From NCBI GenBank assembly GCA_017443945.1, contig JAFSXS010000070.1, positions 1 through 45,359 of the forward strand: DNA of 45,359 nucleotides. Direction: 5' to 3'. The notes below the pieces were generated by a model. That model made no database searches and was not told the origin of the DNA. It was given only the letters and a program-made list of their open reading frames with translations. Source of the DNA: Synergistaceae bacterium. GTDB taxonomy: Bacteria; Synergistota; Synergistia; Synergistales; Aminobacteriaceae. Positions within the stretch are counted from its first letter, which is position 1, and every line of letters begins with the position of its first letter. Below, in pieces: positions 33,671-41,903 of this stretch. A program made the translations under genes and the position numbers.

Positions 33671-34598
33671 TAAAATTGCGAATCGTGCTGTAATGTGTGA
33701 AGTCTTGAAAGAGGCCGCCGCCCGTGATAAAAATGTAGTTGTCCTTTGCAGTGACTCGCGCGGGTCTGCTTCTTTGTCGTCGTTTGCTGATGAGTTCCCC
33801 GCCCAGTTTGTTGAAGTGGGTATAGCTGAACAAAATTTAGTGAGCATTGCTGCCGGTCTTGCCTCGTGCGGTAAGAAATCATTTGCGGTTTCTCCTGCAT
33901 CATTTATTTCGACTCGTAGTTATGAACAGTGTAAAGTTGATTGCGCTTATTCTGATACGAACGTTAAATTAATCGGGATTTCCGGCGGAGTCAGTTATGG
34001 CGCGTTAGGGATGACTCACCATTCCTGCCAAGATATAGCTGCTATGAGTGCAATTCCTAATATGCGCGTTTATTTGCCGAGTGATAGATTTCAGACTCGG
34101 TGCTTATTTGAGGCGTTATTAACGGACAACAAGACCGCTTATGTGAGAATCGGCCGTAATCCTGTTGAAGACGTTTACAGCGAAAATAATGTACCGTTTG
34201 TGATGGACAAGGCTGTAACTTTAGCTGAAGGTTCGGACGTGTTAATAGTTGCTTGCGGTGAACTTGTGAAGGCTGCGAAAGATTCAGCGGAATTATTGAA
34301 GGCGCAGGGAATTTCGGCGGGAGTTCTTGACATGTACTGTATAAAGCCTCTTGACTGCGAGACACTTTTAAACGCTGCTAAGGGTAAAAAATTAATTCTC
34401 ACTGTTGAAGAGCATTCGCCGTTTGGTGGACTTGGGAGTATGGTCGCACAAGTTATCAGCGCGAACGATCCTAAACGCGTAATAAATCTTTCATTGCCTG
34501 ATGAGCCAGTAATAACCGGTAAATCGCAGGAAGTTTTTGCGTACTATGGAATGAATGCAGAAGGAATCGCAAAGAAAGTCAGCGAACTGCTTAAATAA
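33663..34598 (+). CDS. Transketolase, C-terminal subunit
   Basis: 311 residues, pyrimidine-binding and C-terminal domains of the two-gene transketolase. 'FVEVGIAEQNLVSIAAGLASCGKK' contains the Glu that activates thiamine diphosphate. 'GVSYGALGMTHHSCQDIAAMSAIPNMRVYLPSD' matches the pyrimidine domain, and 'VLDMYCIKPLDCETLL...EEHSPFGGLGSMVA' the C-terminal fold. It overlaps the N-subunit gene by eight bases. A terminator-like hairpin follows. Confidence 0.93.
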   Translation: MANKIANRAVMCEVLKEAAARDKNVVVLCSDSRGSASLSSFADEFPAQFVEVGIAEQNLVSIAAGLASCGKKSFAVSPASFISTRSYEQCKVDCAYSDTNVKLIGISGGVSYGALGMTHHSCQDIAAMSAIPNMRVYLPSDRFQTRCLFEALLTDNKTAYVRIGRNPVEDVYSENNVPFVMDKAVTLAEGSDVLIVACGELVKAAKDSAELLKAQGISAGVLDMYCIKPLDCETLLNAAKGKKLILTVEEHSPFGGLGSMVAQVISANDPKRVINLSLPDEPVITGKSQEVFAYYGMNAEGIAKKVSELLK

Positions 34599-34605
34599 AA
34601 TTTAT

Positions 34606-34642
34606 GGCCTCCGTATCAAATCGGGGGCTGTTTATTTCTTTA
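34606..34642 (+). terminator. Intra-operon terminator-like hairpin
   Basis: GCCTCCG (34607-34613) pairs with CGGGGGC (34622-34628), one G-T pair, then TGTTTATTTCTTT. It separates the first part of the sugar operon from the kinase/transketolase part; the two parts may be expressed at different levels. Confidence 0.6.
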
Positions 34643-34657
34643 CAAAGAGGGCATTAA

Positions 34658-36118
34658 ATGAGTAAATATATTCTTGCAATAGATCAAAGCACACAGGGTA
34701 CTAAAGCATTATTATTTGATGACAAAGGGGTCTTGCTCTGCCGTACTGATAAAGCTCATAAGCAGATAATAAATAATTTCGGCTGGGTCGAACATGATTT
34801 ACGGGAAATTTACGCTAATACACTTGAGGTCGTAAAAAATTTAGTCGCTAAATCCGGCATTGATAAATCAGAAATTTACGCACTCGGAATCAGCAATCAG
34901 CGCGAGACTTCAGCATGTTGGGACAAGACGACGGGTGAGCCTCTTTATAACGCTATTGTCTGGCAGTGTTCGAGGGGTGCTGCAATCTGTGAGGAAATCG
35001 CAAAGCAGGGACATTCGCAAATTATTCATGATAAAACCGGGATTCAATTATCGCCGTATTTTCCTGCTGCAAAATTAGCTTGGATATTTCAAAATGTAGA
35101 AGGCGCACGGGAAAATAAAAATGTTGCTGTCGGAACGATTGACTCATGGCTCGTTTATAAATTAACCGGCGGTAAATGTCATAAGACAGATTACTCTAAC
35201 GCGTCGAGGACTCAATTATTTAATATTAAGACTCTCAAGTGGGACGATGAATTATTAAATATTTTCGGGCTTGATAAAAATTGTATGGCAGAAATTACGG
35301 ACTCTGACGGCGATTACGGCGAGACAGATTTTGACGGCTGGCTTGATAAAAAAATTCCTATTTGCGGCGTATTAGGTGACTCTCATGGTGCTTTATTTGG
35401 TCAGGGTTGTCTAACTCCAGGAATGATAAAAGCTACTTATGGCACTGGCTCATCTGTCATGATGAATATCGGTGAAAAAATTGCAATGAGCAGCAAAATC
35501 GTAACGAGTCTTGCATGGAAAATTAACGGCAAAATTAATTACGTCCTCGAAGGCAATATAAATTATACCGGTGCTGTTATAACGTGGCTCAAAGATGATT
35601 TAAAGCTGATTGATAACCCCGGCGAGACTGAGTCACTTGCCCGCAATGCAAATAAAGGCGACAAAACATATTTAGTCCCGGCATTTTCCGGACTGGGTGC
35701 GCCTTACTGGGAGAGTCACGCGAGCGCATGTATAGTCGGAATGACACGAGCAACCGGAAAAAATGAAATCGTTCGTGCTGCACTTGACTGCATAGCTTAT
35801 CAGATCACTGACATAATAGAGTCAATGCGTACAGATTCAGGAGTTCCCGTTAATGAATTACGAGTCGATGGAGGCCCTACAAGAAACAGTTATTTAATGC
35901 AATTTCAGAGCGATATATTAAATCTTCCCGTGCGAATCCCTGACTCAGAAGAATTATCCGGCATAGGTGCGGCTTATTGTGCTGGACTCTCTTGCGGACT
36001 CTATGATGATAAAATTTTTGCGAATCTAAAGCGCGTTAGTTATTCCCCTTCAATGTCTGACTCTGATAGAATAAATTTATATGACGGCTGGAAAAATGCC
36101 GTTAAGAAATCGCTATAA
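34658..36118 (+). CDS. FGGY carbohydrate kinase (glycerol-kinase-like)
   Basis: 486 residues. 'LAIDQSTQGTKALLFD' is the phosphate-1 loop. 'GISNQRETSACWDKTTGEPLYNAIVWQ', 'GTIDSWLVYKLTGG', 'TDYSNASRTQLFNIKTLKWDDELL' and 'LVPAFSGLGAPYW' are strikingly like glycerol kinase. However, the substrate block reads GDSHGALFGQ where glycerol kinase has GDQQAALFGQ, and WQCSR replaces WQDRRT. So the substrate is probably not glycerol but a ketose made by the upstream isomerase. Apulose kinase and other sugar kinases of this family are candidates. The catalytic Asp (GDS) is kept. AGAGG precedes ATG. Confidence 0.85.
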   Translation: MSKYILAIDQSTQGTKALLFDDKGVLLCRTDKAHKQIINNFGWVEHDLREIYANTLEVVKNLVAKSGIDKSEIYALGISNQRETSACWDKTTGEPLYNAIVWQCSRGAAICEEIAKQGHSQIIHDKTGIQLSPYFPAAKLAWIFQNVEGARENKNVAVGTIDSWLVYKLTGGKCHKTDYSNASRTQLFNIKTLKWDDELLNIFGLDKNCMAEITDSDGDYGETDFDGWLDKKIPICGVLGDSHGALFGQGCLTPGMIKATYGTGSSVMMNIGEKIAMSSKIVTSLAWKINGKINYVLEGNINYTGAVITWLKDDLKLIDNPGETESLARNANKGDKTYLVPAFSGLGAPYWESHASACIVGMTRATGKNEIVRAALDCIAYQITDIIESMRTDSGVPVNELRVDGGPTRNSYLMQFQSDILNLPVRIPDSEELSGIGAAYCAGLSCGLYDDKIFANLKRVSYSPSMSDSDRINLYDGWKNAVKKSL

Positions 36119-36147
36119 ACTTTACACGAAAGGAAGTAAAAATTTTC

Positions 36148-38061
36148 ATGTCATTACAGAAATTAACCGGCGAACACCTCTCAAATGAACAAATCAACGC
36201 ACTCAATGCCGCCGCCAAACGCGCAAGAGCAGCAGCCCTCACAATGGTAAGTGCAGCCAAATCAGGACACCCCGGCGGAGCTTTCTCAAGTATGGAAATG
36301 TTTTTATCTGTCTATGGAATCGCGAATTTAACTCCCGAAAATTGCAGCGATTTAAATCGTGATTATGTCGTAATTTCTCACGGTCATACAAGTGCGGGCG
36401 TTTATGCTGCTTTGTCTGAATGGGGCTTTATCGAGCGCGACGAAGCTATGGCACATTTCAGAAATTGCGGTTCAGCTTTTCAAGGCCACGTAACGCGCGA
36501 AGTTCCCGGAATCGACTGGGGCACAGGTAATTTAGGACAGGGACTCTCAGCCGGTGCAGGTTTCGCAATTGCACAACGAGCAAATAATTATAATGGTCAT
36601 GTTTATGTTCTCATGGGCGATGGAGGCCAGACAAAAGGACAGTTAGCAGAAGCAAGACGTATAGCAGTGAAAGAAAATTTAACGGGACTTGTTGCTCTCG
36701 TTGACTGGAATAATATACAAATTTCAGGTGATAGAAATAAAGTAATGCCGTGCGATTTAAAAGCGTTATGGGCTGCTGACGGCTGGGAAGTTGTAGAGGT
36801 TGACGGCCATTCATTTGCAGCAATTTATGACGCTCTCAAGAATGCAGGTTCACACGGAAAACCCAGCGTTTTGTTATGTCATACTGTAATCGGCAAAGAC
36901 GGCTTAAAAATGGAAGGTATACCCGATTATCACGGAAAACCAGTAACGCCCGAAATGTATGATGAAATTATGAAGCACTTAGGAGAAGACCCCGCGACTC
37001 TCGCAAAAGCAATCGAACGACGCAAGCAAGGGCCAAGCTATAAAGGACGCAAAATTGATTATCCTGCAGCACCCGTTATCGACACCGGCACACCGTTTAA
37101 TTATGAGGGCGCAAAAGTTATGGACAATCGAGGCGCATTCGGTAAGGCATTAGCTGATGTAGGCAAGTTAAATTATAAGAAACCGGGCAAGACTCCAATT
37201 TTAGTGTTTGACTGCGATTTGAAACCTTCAGTAATGACCGGCGGCTTTATGAATGAAGCTCCCGATAATTTCATTCAGTGCGGTATACAAGAACATTGCG
37301 TCGCTACTATGTCAGGAACTGCGAGTATTGCCGGTGTTGTCTCGTTATGGGCTGACTTTGGAGTCTTTGGAATCGACGAAGTATTTAATCAGCAGAGACT
37401 CAATGATATTAACCATGCAGGAAATAAAACAGTTTTGACTCACGTCGGACTTGATGTCGGCGAGGACGGGAAGACTCATCAATGCATTGATTATGTAGGC
37501 TTGCTTAATAATACTTTCGGCTGGAAATTAGTTGTACCCGCTGACCCGAATCAGACTGACAGGGCGACCCGCTGGATGTTAGCTACTTCCGGTGATATTT
37601 GTCTTGCAGTTGGACGCAGCAAAATTGACGGTCTTAAAGAATTTTCCGGCGATTATAAATTTGAGTACGGCAAAGCTGTTAAATTACGTGATGGCAAAGA
37701 CGGCTCTATTTTCGCACTCGGTTATATGGCGCAAATCGCATTGAAGGCCGCTGATATTCTTGCAAGTGAGAAAAATTTAAACGTTTCTGTCTATGCTGTG
37801 TCTTGTCCGTTAGATCCTGATATGAACGCAATTAAGGAAGCAGCTAATAACGGGCCTATTATCACCGTTGAAGATCATCACGTTAATACAGGAATGGGCG
37901 CAATTATGATTCTTGAGGCAGCACGCGCAGGAATCACACTCCCGAAAATTAAAACTCTCGGCGTAAATCATTATGGAGCGTCGGGAACTTCTGACCAAGT
38001 ACGAGTCGAAATGGGCATTAACGCAGAGTCAATCGCAAATGAATTTTTGCAGGTGAAATAA
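36148..38061 (+). CDS. Transketolase (single-chain)
   Basis: 637 residues, full length. 'AKSGHPGGAFSSMEMFLSVYG', 'ISHGHTSAGVYAALSEWGF' and 'GNLGQGLSAGAGFAIAQR' are N-domain blocks. The cofactor motif reads 'MGDGGQTKGQLAEARRIAVKENLTGLVALVDWNN', with Gly-Gln where most transketolases have Glu/Cys after GDG. 'CGIQEHCVATMSGTASIAG' keeps the catalytic Glu, and 'EDHHVNTGMGAIMILEAAR' is the C-terminal block. This is the second transketolase in the same operon and clearly diverged from the split one, so the two likely have different substrates. AAAGGAAGT precedes ATG; the next gene starts right after the stop. Confidence 0.9.
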   Translation: MSLQKLTGEHLSNEQINALNAAAKRARAAALTMVSAAKSGHPGGAFSSMEMFLSVYGIANLTPENCSDLNRDYVVISHGHTSAGVYAALSEWGFIERDEAMAHFRNCGSAFQGHVTREVPGIDWGTGNLGQGLSAGAGFAIAQRANNYNGHVYVLMGDGGQTKGQLAEARRIAVKENLTGLVALVDWNNIQISGDRNKVMPCDLKALWAADGWEVVEVDGHSFAAIYDALKNAGSHGKPSVLLCHTVIGKDGLKMEGIPDYHGKPVTPEMYDEIMKHLGEDPATLAKAIERRKQGPSYKGRKIDYPAAPVIDTGTPFNYEGAKVMDNRGAFGKALADVGKLNYKKPGKTPILVFDCDLKPSVMTGGFMNEAPDNFIQCGIQEHCVATMSGTASIAGVVSLWADFGVFGIDEVFNQQRLNDINHAGNKTVLTHVGLDVGEDGKTHQCIDYVGLLNNTFGWKLVVPADPNQTDRATRWMLATSGDICLAVGRSKIDGLKEFSGDYKFEYGKAVKLRDGKDGSIFALGYMAQIALKAADILASEKNLNVSVYAVSCPLDPDMNAIKEAANNGPIITVEDHHVNTGMGAIMILEAARAGITLPKIKTLGVNHYGASGTSDQVRVEMGINAESIANEFLQVK

Positions 38062-39657
38062 ATGGACGCTAAAGAATTAATTTTATCCGCGAAAACTGCA
38101 TTAGGAATCGAATTTGGTTCAACGCGTATAAAAGCTATCTTAATCGACTATGACGGCCATGTGTTAGCGTCGGGTTCTCACGAGTGGGAAAATAAATTAA
38201 TCAATAATATTTGGACGTATGATCTTGCAGACGTTGACGCGGGATTAAAGTCCTGTTACTCGTCATTACGCAAAGACATAGAGTCAAAATATGGCATTAC
38301 CCCCAAAAAATTTGGTGCTATAGGAATTAGCGCAATGATGCACGGTTATATCGCGTTAGATTCTCAAGATAAGCAGCTTGCACCATTTCAGACTTGGCGA
38401 AACACTAACACGACTGAAGCAGCCGATATTCTCACAGAATTATTTGATTTCAATATCCCGTTAAGATGGTCAGTAGCGCATTTGTATCAACGCATATTAG
38501 ACGGTGAGTCCCACGTTAAAAATATTGCTGGAGTCTTTACTCTTGCTGCCTACATGCACTATAAATTAACCGGTCAAAAAGTTATAGGCATTGGCGACGC
38601 TGCCGGAATGTTCCCGATCGATTCTGAAAAATTAGATTACGACGAGTCAATGATTACAAAATTTGACGCGTTATTAAATAAATCTGGTCATGATTTCAAG
38701 TTACGTGAGATTTTCCCGCGAGTTCTAGTTGCTGGTGATGAGGCAGGAAATTTGACTCCTGAAGGCGCAAAGTTACTCGATGAAACCGGAAATTTAGAGC
38801 CAGGGATTCCTTTGTGTCCTCCTGAAGGCGACGCAGGAACAGGAATGACCGCAACAAATTCTGTAGCTCCTCGAACCGGCAATTTATCAGCAGGCACAAG
38901 CACATTCGCAATGATAGTCCTTGAACATAAACTCTCGAAATTACACAGAGAAATTGACATGGTAACAACTCCGTCCGGATTTCCCTGCGCAATGTCTCAC
39001 GCTAATAACGGAACAAGTGATTTAAATGCTTGGATTGAAATTTTCAGCGAGTTTTGCGGTCTCATGGGCATAAAAGCTGATACCGGTGAATTATTCAACA
39101 AATTATATACTCACGCGCTTAAAGGCGATAAAGACTGCGGGGGCCTGCTTGCTTACGGTTATTATTCAGGCGAAAATATTACGTTCATCAATGAAGGCAG
39201 ACCATTATTTGCAAGAATGCCCGGAAGTAAATTTAATCTTGCTAATTTCATGCTCGTAAATTTATATACGTCTCTCGGTGCTGTAAAATTAGGAATGGAC
39301 ATTTTACTGAAAGATGAAGGCGTTAAACTTGATAAAATTATGGGACATGGCGGACTCTTTAAGACCCCTTTGGTAATGCAGAAAATTTTAGCTGCTGCCG
39401 TAAATTCTCCCGTAAGTGTTTTATCAACTGCAAGTGAGGGAGGAGCTTGGGGCATTGCTTTATTAGCTGCTTACATGGTCGACGGCAAAAATAGCGGCAA
39501 ACTCGAAAATTATCTTGACTCGCGCATATTTAAAGGCTTGACGGGTGAAGCTGTGAGTCCGACTCCTGAAGAAGCAGCAGGCTTTGAGGAGTTCACAAGG
39601 CATTATTTAGCAGGTCTTGAAATCGAGAAGGCCGCAATAAATTCTATGAAATGGTAG
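38062..39657 (+). CDS. FGGY-family carbohydrate kinase (xylulokinase-like)
   Basis: 531 residues, larger than most xylulokinases. 'ALGIEFGSTRIKAILIDYDG' (about residues 13-32) is the phosphate loop of the sugar kinase/actin fold; 'GISAMMHGYIALD', 'PEGDAGTGMTATNSVAPRTGNLSAGTSTFAMIV' (catalytic Asp region and adenosine loop) and 'GHGGLFKTPLVMQKILAAAVNSPV' follow. It starts on the base after the transketolase stop, with AGGTGA in the last codons of that gene. It is a different subfamily from the kinase at 34658. It may phosphorylate a pentulose so that transketolase and transaldolase can use it. Exact substrate unknown. Confidence 0.85.
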   Translation: MDAKELILSAKTALGIEFGSTRIKAILIDYDGHVLASGSHEWENKLINNIWTYDLADVDAGLKSCYSSLRKDIESKYGITPKKFGAIGISAMMHGYIALDSQDKQLAPFQTWRNTNTTEAADILTELFDFNIPLRWSVAHLYQRILDGESHVKNIAGVFTLAAYMHYKLTGQKVIGIGDAAGMFPIDSEKLDYDESMITKFDALLNKSGHDFKLREIFPRVLVAGDEAGNLTPEGAKLLDETGNLEPGIPLCPPEGDAGTGMTATNSVAPRTGNLSAGTSTFAMIVLEHKLSKLHREIDMVTTPSGFPCAMSHANNGTSDLNAWIEIFSEFCGLMGIKADTGELFNKLYTHALKGDKDCGGLLAYGYYSGENITFINEGRPLFARMPGSKFNLANFMLVNLYTSLGAVKLGMDILLKDEGVKLDKIMGHGGLFKTPLVMQKILAAAVNSPVSVLSTASEGGAWGIALLAAYMVDGKNSGKLENYLDSRIFKGLTGEAVSPTPEEAAGFEEFTRHYLAGLEIEKAAINSMKW

Positions 39658-39669
39658 GAGATTATTTAC

Positions 39670-40710
39670 ATGAAAACTAGTATTCATGAAGCATTTGATT
39701 TAGGGCAAAGCATTTGGCTTGATTACATAAGCCGTGATTTAATTGCGTCGGGCGGTCTTAAAAGCTGGATCGATAAAGGCGTTGTCGGCGTTACTACAAA
39801 TCCGTCAATCTTTGAGAACGCAATCGCAAAGACTCAAGACTATGACGAAGAAATTAAGACTCTCGCGAAATCAGGCAAAACAAGCGCGGAAATTTACGAG
39901 ATTTTAACCCTTCAAGAAGTCGGAGCAGCTGCAGATATTTTACGTCCGGTCTATGACGCTACACAAGGCAAAGACGGTTATGTGAGTCTCGAAGTCAACC
40001 CGTTAATCGCGTCAGACAAAGATACAACAGTCAGCGAGGCCAAGAGATTATTTGCTTTGTTGAATCGTCCTAATGTGATGATAAAGATTCCGGCAACTCC
40101 TGAAGGCATAGAAGCACTTAAAGAATGCATTGCAAGCGGCGTAAACGTAAATTCAACGCTTATTTTCTCGCAGGAACAATATATTAACGTCGCAAAAGCA
40201 TATATCGCAGGCGCAAAGGACATCGATAAATATATTGCGTCAGTCGCTTCTGTGTTCGTGTCGCGCGTTGATACAGCAGTCGATAAATTATTAGCAGAGA
40301 AAAACGAGACTTCTTTAACGGGAAAAATCGCCGTCGACGGAATTAGACTCATGTATCAGGCATTCAAGACACTTTTTAACGGCGAAGAATTTATACAGCG
40401 TCCATTATGGGCAAGCACAGGCACAAAGAATAAATCATATTCTGACGTGAAATATGTTGAAGACTTAATCGGCCCTGACACTGTTAATACCGTACCGCCC
40501 GCGACTCTTGACGCATTTGTTGATCATGGCAAAGCAGCACTCACACTCGAAAGCAAATTAGATGAAGCCGAGTCAGACATGAAAAAATTAGCGTCCCTCG
40601 GCATTGATATTAAATCTGTCTGCGCAAAATTACTCGAAGACGGCCTTAAATCTTTTAACGCAGCTTTTGAGTCATTAATGGCAGCTATCGAGGCTAAAGC
40701 AAAAATTTAA
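39670..40710 (+). CDS. tal: Transaldolase
   Basis: Transfers a dihydroxyacetone unit in the non-oxidative pentose phosphate pathway. 346 residues, the long bacterial form. 'QSIWLDYISRDLI', 'GVVGVTTNPSIFENAI' (conserved Asn/Thr), 'LEVNPLIASDKDTTVSEAKRL', 'VMIKIPATPEGIEAL' with Schiff-base K139, 'VNVNSTLIFSQEQY' and 'RPLWASTGTKNKSYSD' are family blocks. GTAGGAG precedes ATG. It converges with the aldose epimerase gene and their stop codons overlap within TTAA. Last gene of the sugar operon. Confidence 0.96.
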   Translation: MKTSIHEAFDLGQSIWLDYISRDLIASGGLKSWIDKGVVGVTTNPSIFENAIAKTQDYDEEIKTLAKSGKTSAEIYEILTLQEVGAAADILRPVYDATQGKDGYVSLEVNPLIASDKDTTVSEAKRLFALLNRPNVMIKIPATPEGIEALKECIASGVNVNSTLIFSQEQYINVAKAYIAGAKDIDKYIASVASVFVSRVDTAVDKLLAEKNETSLTGKIAVDGIRLMYQAFKTLFNGEEFIQRPLWASTGTKNKSYSDVKYVEDLIGPDTVNTVPPATLDAFVDHGKAALTLESKLDEAESDMKKLASLGIDIKSVCAKLLEDGLKSFNAAFESLMAAIEAKAKI

Positions 40711-41735
40711 CACGCAAATTTATACGCAATAAAATATTTCACGAGCTGTCCTGCTTTGATTATTACATCAGGGAAGGACGGCTCATTTACTGCATTAGGG
40801 AACTGCTGGCACTCTAGCGCAAAACCGTCATGATCGTTGTAATAAGCTCCATTTTTGCCGAAAGTGTGTCCGATTGAGTTTCCCGAATAAAATTGCAATG
40901 CCGGCATGTCTGAACAAACTTCAAGAGTTATCCCCGTTTTATCGCCTGTAATAATTGCGGCGGGTTTATCCTGATTCAAGATTTCAAAGCAGTGATCATA
41001 ACCTCCCTTAGCGTATATTAATTCGGGCGAATAAGTGAATATCCCATCAATAATTTTGCGCGGGTGAGTGAAGTCAAACGCTGTATTTGCAACACTTACA
41101 GGCGGAGCAAGTGCGATTAATTCATTGTTGGCCCTGCAGTATTTATCAGCATTGATGAAAAGCGAATGATTTAATATGCTGCCTTGTCCGTGTCCGTTGA
41201 GGTTGAAATAATTGTGATTCGTAATGCTTGCAGGAGTGTCTTTGTCGCAGGAGTATTCATATTGCATGGTCAAAGCTCCGTCAACGAATGAAATTTTTGC
41301 AGTCAATACGAAATTTCCAGGAAAACCGTTATCAAGGTCGGGGGACTCTAGCTTAAATTCTACGCAGTCATCGCAGATTTTGCCGGAAAATAATTTTTTC
41401 CCGAAGCCCTCAAAGCCTCCGTGCAAAGTGTTTCGGCCGTTATTTTGCGGTAAATGGTAAGTTACGCCGTTGAGTGTGAATTTTGCGCCCTCGATTCGAT
41501 TTGCATAGCGTCCGATTGTTGCGCCGAAATTTCTTGTGTCGTGCAAGTATTCATTTAGCGTGTCATAGCCGAGTGTTACATCGTAAAATTTCCCGTCCTG
41601 AGCTAAAATTTTTGTCTCGATTATTGCGCAGGCATACTCAGATATAGTTACGCTTTGGCCGTGAGAGTCTATAAATGTGTAATTATAAACTTTTTGTCCG
41701 TCGGGCATTGTGCCGAATAGTGATTTATTTATCAT
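40707..41735 (-). CDS. galM: Aldose 1-epimerase (mutarotase)
   Basis: Interconverts alpha and beta anomers of aldoses. 342 residues. 'GRYANRIEGAKFTLNGVTYHLPQNNGRNTLHGG' binds sugar. 'TNHNYFNLNG' holds the catalytic His, and 'DGFALECQQFPNAVNEPSFP' the catalytic Glu. No signal peptide, so it works in the cytoplasm on newly imported sugar. AGGAGGCG lies eight bases before ATG. It converges with transaldolase, and serves the same pathway by position. A G-quadruplex motif lies about 80 bases upstream. Confidence 0.94.
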   Translation of the reverse strand: MINKSLFGTMPDGQKVYNYTFIDSHGQSVTISEYACAIIETKILAQDGKFYDVTLGYDTLNEYLHDTRNFGATIGRYANRIEGAKFTLNGVTYHLPQNNGRNTLHGGFEGFGKKLFSGKICDDCVEFKLESPDLDNGFPGNFVLTAKISFVDGALTMQYEYSCDKDTPASITNHNYFNLNGHGQGSILNHSLFINADKYCRANNELIALAPPVSVANTAFDFTHPRKIIDGIFTYSPELIYAKGGYDHCFEILNQDKPAAIITGDKTGITLEVCSDMPALQFYSGNSIGHTFGKNGAYYNDHDGFALECQQFPNAVNEPSFPDVIIKAGQLVKYFIAYKFAC

Positions 41736-41812
41736 AAATTTTCGCCTCCTATGTAAATATTATCATATTTGCACGATAAAGCCCCATTCATCGCGCGGAA
41801 TACACGTTAAAC

Positions 41813-41827
41813 GGGTGGGTGGGTGGG
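41813..41827 (+). repeat. G-quadruplex motif (GGGT)3GGG
   Basis: GGGTGGGTGGGTGGG, four G-triplets with single-T loops, the classic very stable parallel quadruplex. It lies in the 168-base gap between galM and the type III restriction gene. In that position it is on the template strand side for minus-strand galM transcription from upstream. Confidence 0.85.
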
Positions 41828-41903
41828 AACTACTCGGCCCGTGCGTGGAATATCTTAACTCTTGAATATCTACACAAATAAAGTCAATGGCACAGAAACA
41901 TAA

